A stretch of 5,207 nt of DNA from Spirochaetaceae bacterium (GTDB lineage: Bacteria > Spirochaetota > Spirochaetia > Treponematales > Breznakiellaceae), in the NCBI GenBank assembly GCA_031278295.1, contig JAITKQ010000042.1:1-5207 (forward strand). The letters are read 5' to 3'. The notes beneath the pieces were generated by a model. That model saw only the letters and a list, made by a program, of their open reading frames with translations, searched no databases and was not told the DNA's origin. The first letter of the stretch is position 1, and each line of letters starts with the position of its first letter. Of this stretch, positions 1 through 5,207 are shown piece by piece. A program made the position numbers and the translations under genes.

Positions 1-30
1 TTGGCGCAATCGGTGCTACTTTAACGTGAA

Positions 31-47
31 TGTCAACTTTGTTGACA
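31..47. repeat. 17-nt perfect palindrome (TGTCAAC-TTT-GTTGACA)
   Basis: A 7-bp perfect inverted repeat with a 3-nt spacer lies about 85 bases beyond the helicase stop codon. Because it is palindromic, it places TTGACA on both strands, but I found no convincing -10 hexamer at 16-18 nt on either side. A direct repeat GCGCAAT (4-10 and 53-59) flanks it. It could be a regulator-binding site for a gene beyond the left edge, or a small hairpin. The sequence alone does not decide which. Confidence 0.4.
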
Positions 48-74
48 CATTTGCGCAATGAAATGAGCTCTCTC

Positions 75-120
75 CTTAGGGAAACGCGATTAGCGTCAAG
101 TTAATCAGCGTTTCCCTAAG
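75..120 (-). terminator. Long hairpin 3' of the helicase gene, possible terminator
   Basis: A 13-bp perfect inverted repeat (75-87 with 108-120, arm CTTAGGGAAACGC) continues inward with five more pairs (88-92 with 102-106) after one bulged A at 107. The loop is nine bases. It starts 12 nt beyond the helicase stop codon, where a terminator would be expected. Neither strand has a T-run after the stem, so it does not fit the classical intrinsic terminator. It could act as a 3'-end stabilising stem, mark a Rho-dependent end, serve a convergent gene to the left, or be a dispersed palindromic repeat. Confidence 0.5.
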
Positions 121-132
121 CGCGACAAACCG

Positions 133-2679
133 CTAACCCAAATAGCGCGACAGACGCCTGAACGTCTGGTTTACGATGTTTTTGTCATTGATATCCACAT
201 CCTCACCCAGATCGTCTATCAGGCTTTCTACGGAAGAAAGGCTCTCGTTCAACGCGCTGTGAAAGCCGCGTGAACAAGTCATGCGGTAAATCCCCGTCCC
301 CTTGCCTGTGAGACAGATAAAACCGAGGTCTTTTTTACCGGCCTTCCAGAGCGCGGGCGCTAGTACAAGCGGCAGCACTTCGAGCAGGGCGGGCAGGTCC
401 CGTTCTGATGAAAATTCCTTCTTTCGCGGCCATTCCCTTTTCAACGCGCCGTCCATTTCCAGCGAGCCTGACAAACGCAGTATCAATTTAAGCTTTTCAC
501 CCTCCAGCAGCCTGTATTTGCCGTAAAGCGTAACACAGCCTTTCAGCCCTTTGAACAGCGCGTCGCCGGCGGGGACCGCCGCAAGCCGCTCCGCTTCGTC
601 CCTTATCCGTGAAAGCTGTTCCCAAGGCAGGATGACGCGCTTTTTGCCCTTCACGCTTTCAATTTCAAAAATTTCACCGGCGATTTTTATATTGTTCGTA
701 AAGTCACGCGCCGCTTCTTTTGCCCTCCTGCCCTCAGCGCTTCTGCCGCCGTCTGAAATTGCGCCGCCTGTAGCGTTGGCCGGGCCGAGACCCAGCCGTT
801 TTAGGAGGCCTCCGCCCAGCCGTTCCAGAATTTCCATCGACAGCGGGGAAACGGAACTTGCGTACATACGCGCCGTCCGGATAACCTCGCCGGCTACGAT
901 GTACCGCGGGTCCATCTTGAACATCACGGAACCCGGATGAATCAGTATGCGGTCGGCCGTAAGGCTGCGGTAGACATCCCTGCCCTGTCTTACGCAGACA
1001 AACTGGATAAGGCCGCGGGCAACGGCGCAAAGGTAATCCTCCACAGGTCCGCCGGACAGCAACGGGACGCCCATATCGGACACAATAAGCTCAAGCTGGG
1101 CGGCGACATTGGCGATTTCCGACATGGCCCTTTCGTCAAGGTAACTTTTTTCGCAAAAACGCGCCTTGTCCGCTGCACCGGTGTACTCGCGGAACAGTTT
1201 CAGGTATGAAACAAAGTCCCCTGAATTGTCGCGGAAGTGGTGATGCGCCCGCCGCGCGTCGATTTCCTCGCCGGGCGGCAGTACGTAGGGGCTTTGCGTG
1301 GAGAGAAAGGCCGCCGCTATGATGGTTTCCTCGGTAACATCGGGGTAATTCAGCACCGCTTCGACAATGATCCGCGACTGACGGGGGGAAAGCGGGAATT
1401 CCGTCATCATCTTACCGATTTTTGACAGCGTGTTATCGCTTTCCAGCGCACCGAGCAGATTCAGGGTTTCAACGGCTGAACGGATCCCCTCGCGTCCCGG
1501 AGCGGAGATGAAATCAAACTCTTCAAACGAGGTGATGCCAAGCTCCGCCATACGCAGTACAACTTCCGAAAGGTCCGTACGGTAGATTTCTTCAGTGGTA
1601 AATAGCGGGCGGCTTTCAAAGTCCCGGCGGGAATAGAGTCTGTAACAACTGCCCTCGCGGGTTCGTCCCGCCCGGCCTTTGCGCTGGTTGCAGGAAGCCT
1701 TGGAGATCGGCCCTTCGACAAGGCTTGATGTAAAGGTCTTCGGGTTATAGAAATTTGTCTTTGAAAGCCCGGAATCTATTACCGCGGTGATGCCGTCTAT
1801 CGTAACCGAGGTTTCGGCAATATTCGTAGCTACAACCACCTTTGTCTTGCCCCAGGGCGACTTGTCGAACACGCGCTCCTGCTCGTCCTTGCCCAGCCTG
1901 CCGTACAGCGGTATAAGGTGGAGTTTCCGGCCTGCCGGACCGGAGGCAAGAAGCATGATACAGTCCTTTATCATCTTTTCGCCCGGCAGGAATACCAGGA
2001 TATCGCCTTGGCGCTTTTCGCTGATTATACGCTCCACTATGCCCGCTATTTTGTTAAGCAGGATTTCGGAGGCGGCCAGCCCGGACTGAGCGGAGACCGC
2101 GTCGGGCGGGTCGTAAACCAACGTTACAGGGTAGTTTACCGCGTCAATCTTGACGACGGGACAATCGCCGAAATACGCCGAAAAAACGCTTGTATTTATC
2201 GTAGCGGAAGAAACAATCACCTTGAAGTTCCGCCGCGCTTCAAGTATACGTTTAAGCAGTCCCAGGATAAAATCTATCGTCAGGCTCCGCTCGTGGGCCT
2301 CGTCCACTATGATACAGTCGTACTTTGAAAGCCAGGGGTCAAGTTTCATCTCCTGAAGCAAAATGCCGTCTGTCATTATCTTTATCTTGGTTTTCGGTAC
2401 GGTCATATCGGTAAAACGCATCTTGTAACCGATCAGGCCGGGTATCGTCTCGCCCAATTCTTTCGCGATATACTCGCTGACGGACAGCGCGGCGATGCGG
2501 CGCGGCTGCGTGACGCCGATCATGCCGTCTTTAGCAAATCCCGCGTTATGCAGGATCACAGGAAGCTGTGTCGTCTTGCCCGAACCCGCCGGACTTTCCA
2601 CGACCACAACCTGGTTTTCGGCCAGCGCCGCAAGGATAAGCTGCTTGTGCTGGTACACGGGTAAATCAAAATAGTTCAT
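133..2679 (-). CDS. hrpA: DEAH-box ATP-dependent RNA helicase, HrpA type
   Basis: Predicted cytoplasmic superfamily-2 helicase that uses ATP to unwind or remodel RNA. All core motifs are visible: Walker A AGSGKT (31-36), TQPRR (57-61), TDGILL (103-108), DEAH (126-129), SAT (158-160), the ATNIAETSVTI motif V (284-294) and QRKGRAGRT motif VI (332-340). After the two RecA domains come a winged-helix and ratchet (HA2) region at about 370-515, and an OB-fold at about 549-625 with the typical IHPGSVMF stretch. A Gly/Ala-rich linker near 635-665 leads to a C-terminal region I do not recognise. DEAH rather than DEFH, with TQPRR and TDGILL, argues for HrpA over HrpB. At 848 aa it is far shorter than E. 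coli HrpA and resembles the short spirochaete form from memory. The ATG start is supported by the usual distance to Walker A; only a weak AGG precedes it. Its cellular RNA targets cannot be read from the sequence. Confidence 0.9.
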   Translation of the reverse strand: MNYFDLPVYQHKQLILAALAENQVVVVESPAGSGKTTQLPVILHNAGFAKDGMIGVTQPRRIAALSVSEYIAKELGETIPGLIGYKMRFTDMTVPKTKIKIMTDGILLQEMKLDPWLSKYDCIIVDEAHERSLTIDFILGLLKRILEARRNFKVIVSSATINTSVFSAYFGDCPVVKIDAVNYPVTLVYDPPDAVSAQSGLAASEILLNKIAGIVERIISEKRQGDILVFLPGEKMIKDCIMLLASGPAGRKLHLIPLYGRLGKDEQERVFDKSPWGKTKVVVATNIAETSVTIDGITAVIDSGLSKTNFYNPKTFTSSLVEGPISKASCNQRKGRAGRTREGSCYRLYSRRDFESRPLFTTEEIYRTDLSEVVLRMAELGITSFEEFDFISAPGREGIRSAVETLNLLGALESDNTLSKIGKMMTEFPLSPRQSRIIVEAVLNYPDVTEETIIAAAFLSTQSPYVLPPGEEIDARRAHHHFRDNSGDFVSYLKLFREYTGAADKARFCEKSYLDERAMSEIANVAAQLELIVSDMGVPLLSGGPVEDYLCAVARGLIQFVCVRQGRDVYRSLTADRILIHPGSVMFKMDPRYIVAGEVIRTARMYASSVSPLSMEILERLGGGLLKRLGLGPANATGGAISDGGRSAEGRRAKEAARDFTNNIKIAGEIFEIESVKGKKRVILPWEQLSRIRDEAERLAAVPAGDALFKGLKGCVTLYGKYRLLEGEKLKLILRLSGSLEMDGALKREWPRKKEFSSERDLPALLEVLPLVLAPALWKAGKKDLGFICLTGKGTGIYRMTCSRGFHSALNESLSSVESLIDDLGEDVDINDKNIVNQTFRRLSRYLG

Positions 2680-2687
2680 CTAACCTG

Positions 2688-2696
2688 ATTGTACCA
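2688..2696 (-). promoter_or_regulatory. Possible extended -10 promoter of the helicase gene
   Basis: On the minus strand the bases read TGGTACAAT, an extended -10 element with one mismatch to TATAAT. The hexamer 17 nt upstream (TAGTAA) is a poor -35, which an extended -10 can tolerate. Transcription would start about 7 nt further on, almost at the ATG (2677-2679), giving a leaderless or nearly leaderless mRNA. The only ribosome-binding-like bases, AGG at 2684-2686, would then lie at or before the start of the transcript. This is a motif match only. Confidence 0.3.
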
Positions 2697-2700
2697 CAGC

Positions 2701-2714
2701 GGCATACTTTTTAC
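2701..2714. repeat. Left copy of a direct repeat bracketing the palindromic gap
   Basis: GGCATACTTTTTAC here matches GGCATACTTTTAC at 3050-3062 in the same orientation. The first 11 bases are identical and one extra T interrupts the rest. This copy lies 22 nt upstream of the helicase start codon. It may be a target-site duplication or recombination product framing inserted DNA, or a coincidence in T-rich sequence. Confidence 0.4.
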
Positions 2715-2821
2715 TATTGTTCACGTTGCAAATTTGTTTGCGGAAACCGGGTAAACGCCTTGAAGCGCTCAAACAAAGGGCGGCATTCAAGCGGCGCTCC
2801 CAAGCGCTGGTTTTACCATAA

Positions 2822-2957
2822 GGAACTGTTCAGAATAACATGACCGCTTGGTCATGTTATTTCCTAATTGCGTAAGCAATTGGACTTGTTCGACAAGCTT
2901 GTCGCTTGTCTCCCAAGTCTCATAAAATGCCGTGCATTTTATTTATGAACAGTTTCC
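2822..2957. repeat. Composite palindromic element: four hairpins inside an outer inverted repeat
   Basis: An outer inverted repeat (2822-2832 with 2946-2957, 11 pairs, one bulged T at 2955) encloses four adjacent hairpins. The first is a perfect 12-bp stem, AATAACATGACC at 2834-2845 with 2850-2861, loop GCTT. The second is 2864-2871 with 2876-2883, including one G-T pair, loop GTAA. The third pairs 2883-2888 with 2914-2919 and, across a 3x3 internal loop, 2892-2898 with 2904-2910. The fourth is ATAAAATGC at 2922-2930 with 2934-2942, loop CGT. Almost every base is paired, giving a cloverleaf-like fold on either strand. It has no T-run and no protein-coding character. It could be a dispersed palindromic repeat or miniature mobile element, or a structured RNA. 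I do not recognise the family. Confidence 0.6.
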
Positions 2958-2995
2958 AAGAGGGCCGCCGTTTAAATACAGGGATCGGGATTCCG

Positions 2996-3036
2996 AAAAC
3001 CGCCCACCTTTGCGCGATTGCGCAAAGGTGGGCGGT
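2996..3036 (-). terminator. Rho-independent terminator of fdhF
   Basis: A perfect 17-bp stem (2999-3015 with 3020-3036) with a GATT tetraloop on the plus strand is rich in G and C. On the minus strand it is followed directly by TTTT and then CGG, a short but adequate T-tract. It begins 33 nt after the fdhF stop codon. The plus-strand side has no T-run, so it should act on the minus strand only. It would uncouple fdhF from the helicase gene downstream. Confidence 0.8.
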
Positions 3037-3049
3037 CGGTACAGGCGAG

Positions 3050-3062
3050 GGCATACTTTTAC
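3050..3062. repeat. Right copy of the direct repeat bracketing the palindromic gap
   Basis: GGCATACTTTTAC repeats the sequence at 2701-2714 with one T fewer. It lies 7 nt beyond the fdhF stop codon, so the two copies enclose nearly the whole gap, including the terminator and the hairpin block. Confidence 0.4.
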
Positions 3063-3069
3063 AGAGACG

Positions 3070-5207
3070 CTACACCGATACGCCCTTTCGTTTTACGTTA
3101 ATACGCATACTGCTTCTTAGATCCGTTAAAGTCTTGTTTACCGCTTCCCAGGCTTCCGCCTGGTTTGGTATCTTTTCGACCTTGCAGGCGCAGTACTTGT
3201 ACTCAGGCGTCTTGCTGATCGGATCGAATACGCTGTTCGTAAGCTCGTTGCAGGCGCCTATCCACCACTGATAGGTCATGTACACGGCGCCTTTCTTGAC
3301 ACGCGGGGTAACGTTGGCGCGGGTAATGACGGAACCGCGTTTTGAGCTTATCCTGACAAGCTCGCGGTGCTTTATACCGAGCGCTTCGGCGTCCTCATGT
3401 GAAATCTGAACCCAGCCCGGCTCATCCTCAAGGTTACGCAGCGTCCGGCAGTTACCGGTCATCGTGCGCACGGAATAGTGCCCGACCTCGCGGACGGTGC
3501 AGAGCGCAAGCGGGTACTCCTCGTTTTCAAGCTCCTGCGGCGGCCTCCATTCGGTTGCGAAGAATTTTGCCTTGCCGTCCGGGTTGGAGCATTTGCCGCC
3601 CTTGTGCAGGTAGACCGTGCCCCTGTCGCTGTCCGACTTGTCGCGGCACGGCCACTGGATGCTGCCGAACTTTTCGATCTTTTCGTAGGTGGCGCCCGCG
3701 AAGTTGGGGCAGAGCTCTATCAACTCGTTCCAGATTTCCTCCGTGTTGTTGTACTTCATCGGGTAACCCATCGCGGTAGAAATCTGGCTGATGATGTCCC
3801 AGTCCCTTTTGACATCGCCTGTGGGCTCAATGATCTTGCGGAATCTCTGGAAACCGCGGTCGCAGCAGGTGTAGACGCCCTCATGCTCGCACCAGCCCGT
3901 TGCCGGCAGAATCACGTCGGCGTACTGGCCGGTCTTGTTCATGTAGATATCCTGAAGAACCACGAACTCGCATTTTTCAAGGGACTCCCGCACCTCCGCC
4001 AGGTCCGGGTCCGACTGGGCCGGATCCTCGCCAAGTATATAGTATGCGTGAACCTGTTTCGCCGGATCCTTTTCGTGCAGCACCTGGTGCGGCACCATCG
4101 TCAGCGTGAAGCCGGGTTGGTCGGACAGTTTAGCGCCCCAGGCCTTTTCGAATTTTGCCTTTATTTCCGGGACGGTAACGCTCTGGTAACCGGGGTACAC
4201 GTTGGGCAAAGCCCCCATATCGCAGGCGCCCTGTACGTTGTTCTGCCCGCGCACCGGCCCTATGCCGACCGAGGGGCGTCCCAGGTTGCCGGTCATGATC
4301 GTGAGGTTTGCCAGCGTTTTGACCACGTCCACCGCCTGCCCGAACTGGCAGACGCCCATGCCGTAAAGAATCATCGAACGGCCGCTTGTGGCATACATCC
4401 GCGCCGCCTTTCTGATGTCTTCGGCGGCTATCCCGGTCCGTCCGGCCACGCTTTCCGGCGTGTATACCTTTACCACCTCTTTGAACTCGTCAAATCCGCT
4501 TGAGTGTTGTTCGATGAAGTCGTAGTCGCAAAGCCCTTCCTCAATAATGGTGTTGGCCAGTGCGTTGACCAGCAGCAGGTTGGTCCCGCCTTTGAGTTGC
4601 AGATGCATATCCGCGATGCGGGCGGTCTCTATGATACGGGGATCGGCGCATATTATCTTCGCGCCTTTTTCTTTGGCGCGTACGATGCGGCGGGCGACAA
4701 TCGGGTGGGAGTCGGCGCCGTTATAGCCGAAGACAAACAGCAGAGCCGCGTCTTCTATCTCAGGCACGCCCATCGTCATCGCGCCTGAACCAAATGAATA
4801 CTGTAGACCCGCTACAGAAGGAGCGTGTCATATACGCGCGCAGTGGTCGACATTGTTTGTGCCGATCGCCGCGCGCATAAATTTCTGCATTATGTAGTTG
4901 GCCTCGTTGCCCGGACCGCGGGCCGAACCTGTACCCATAATCGCGTTGGGGCCGTACTTTTTCTTGATTTCCGTGAGGCGGCCTGCCACATAGGAAATCG
5001 CCTCGGCCCATTCAACCTCTTCCAGCGGGCTTCCCTTGCCGCCCTTGCGTATCATCGGCTTGGTGAGTCTTTTCGATATGATCTGGGGGTCGTTAAGGTA
5101 GTCCCAGCCGTACCAGCCTTTCAGACACGCCTTGCCGTCGTTTGTTCTGCCTTCGGTGGGGTGCACGTCGAGAATCTTGTTCGCGTCCTGGTCCACCGTA
5201 AACAGCA
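3070..5207 (-). CDS. fdhF: Selenocysteine formate dehydrogenase, FdhF type (5' end outside window)
   Basis: Catalytic molybdenum or tungsten bis-MGD enzyme that interconverts formate and CO2. 711 residues are visible. The frame continues through the right edge, so the GTG at 5194-5196 is not the start. The missing N-terminus should carry the first three cysteines of the [4Fe-4S] cluster; the fourth is in KACLKG (visible residue 27), followed by the conserved Lys. The UGA at 4828-4830 encodes Sec (visible residue 126), followed by the catalytic His. Arg of PVRGQNN (codon 4249-4251) lies 193 residues after Sec, exactly as Arg333 lies after Sec140 in E. coli FdhF. The sequence tracks FdhF to the end: NNVQGACDMGALP, TVREVGHYS, and a dinucleotide-binding C-terminal domain with TYQWWIGACNEL and KTPEYKYCA. 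The part after Sec is 585 residues, against 575 in E. coli. No Tat signal can be judged. A cytoplasmic FDH-H or CO2-reducing role in acetogenesis is likely, but its redox partner is not in view. Confidence 0.95.
4801..4830 (-). promoter_or_regulatory. UGA-Sec codon with bacterial SECIS hairpin
   Basis: The UGA (4828-4830) is followed after 10 nt by a perfect 6-bp stem, CUGUAG/CUACAG (4812-4817 with 4801-4806 on the minus strand), and loop CGGGU. The bases GGUCU fall 19-23 nt after the UGA, the same spacing as GGUCU in the E. coli fdhF SECIS recalled from the literature, where the loop GU contacts SelB. The element also encodes the conserved residues VAGL. It directs selenocysteine insertion with SelB and tRNA-Sec, which must be encoded elsewhere. 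Confidence 0.9.

Larger units (their letters stand above)
2680..3069. other. Intergenic gap of 390 bp, palindrome-rich, no credible gene
   Basis: This gap separates fdhF from the helicase gene on the same strand. I see no reading frame here that looks like a real protein. Besides the separately listed promoter, direct repeats, hairpin block and terminator, the part at 2728-2817 has smaller self-complementary pieces: GCAAA/TTTGC (2728-2732 with 2737-2741), GGTAAA/TTTACC (2750-2755 with 2812-2817) and AGCGCT at 2764-2769 and 2803-2808. These could form a further loose stem. The density of palindromes is much higher than expected for a simple promoter region. Confidence 0.7.

Noticed and set aside
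1918..2328. Plus-strand open frame of 136 codons
   Set aside because: Antisense to the conserved helicase core, with no family resemblance.
133..2679. Naming the helicase HrpB
   Set aside because: HrpB typically has DEFH with EPRR and TEG motifs. Here DEAH, TQPRR and TDG are seen, as in HrpA, although the length is nearer to HrpB.
2822..2957. Integron attC site, CRISPR array or tRNA
   Set aside because: There are no GTTRRRY/RYYYAAC core sites at the ends, no regularly spaced identical repeats, and no T-loop or anticodon pattern matching a tRNA.
2906..3271. Plus-strand open frame of 121 codons running from the hairpin block into fdhF
   Set aside because: It crosses the palindromes, the terminator and the fdhF 3' end, so its residues simply read through those structures.
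3478..4503. Plus-strand open frame of 341 codons
   Set aside because: It lies antisense to the strongly conserved fdhF, has no recognisable domains, and fits a shadow frame of GC-rich codons.
3070..4779. A stand-alone 569-aa formate dehydrogenase or a broken pseudogene
   Set aside because: The ATG at 4777-4779 is an internal Met of the family (GSGAM), and the interruption is a Sec codon with a SECIS hairpin.
4828..5196. A separate 122-aa protein starting at a GTG and ending at the UGA
   Set aside because: The frame is open upstream to the window edge and continues downstream in FdhF register. It is the N-terminal part of the selenoprotein.

Overview
The window suggests an anaerobic bacterium that makes selenoproteins. 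It holds two minus-strand genes: the 3' part of a selenocysteine-containing formate dehydrogenase (fdhF type) that enters from the right edge, and downstream of it a complete DEAH-box RNA helicase of the HrpA type. The helicase is short (848 aa) compared with E. coli HrpA (about 1300 aa). Short HrpA proteins are known from spirochaetes, and Sec-type fdhF is known from termite-gut treponemes, so a Treponema-like spirochaete is my best guess. It is an inference from memory of these families and not proven here.

Layout, left to right: 1-132 is non-coding sequence 3' of the helicase, with a 17-nt palindrome (31-47) and an 18-bp hairpin (75-120). 133-2679 (minus) is the helicase. 2680-3069 is an unusually palindrome-rich 390-bp gap. 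It contains a possible extended -10 promoter for the helicase (2688-2696), a compact block of four hairpins enclosed by an outer inverted repeat (2822-2957), and a strong intrinsic terminator for fdhF (2996-3036). The gap is bracketed by a 13/14-nt direct repeat (2701-2714 and 3050-3062). 3070-5207 (minus) is fdhF, open at the window edge.

The formate dehydrogenase looks at first like two ORFs separated by a UGA at 4828-4830. Residues continue in frame and in family register on both sides of it, and a hairpin presenting GGUCU lies at the same distance from the UGA as in E. coli fdhF. The UGA is therefore read as the catalytic selenocysteine, and the gene is intact as far as it can be seen.

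The two genes share a strand but probably not a transcript: a terminator and a structured gap separate them, and they have no obvious functional link. The most unusual thing in the window is the nested palindromic element in that gap, which the two genes do not explain.
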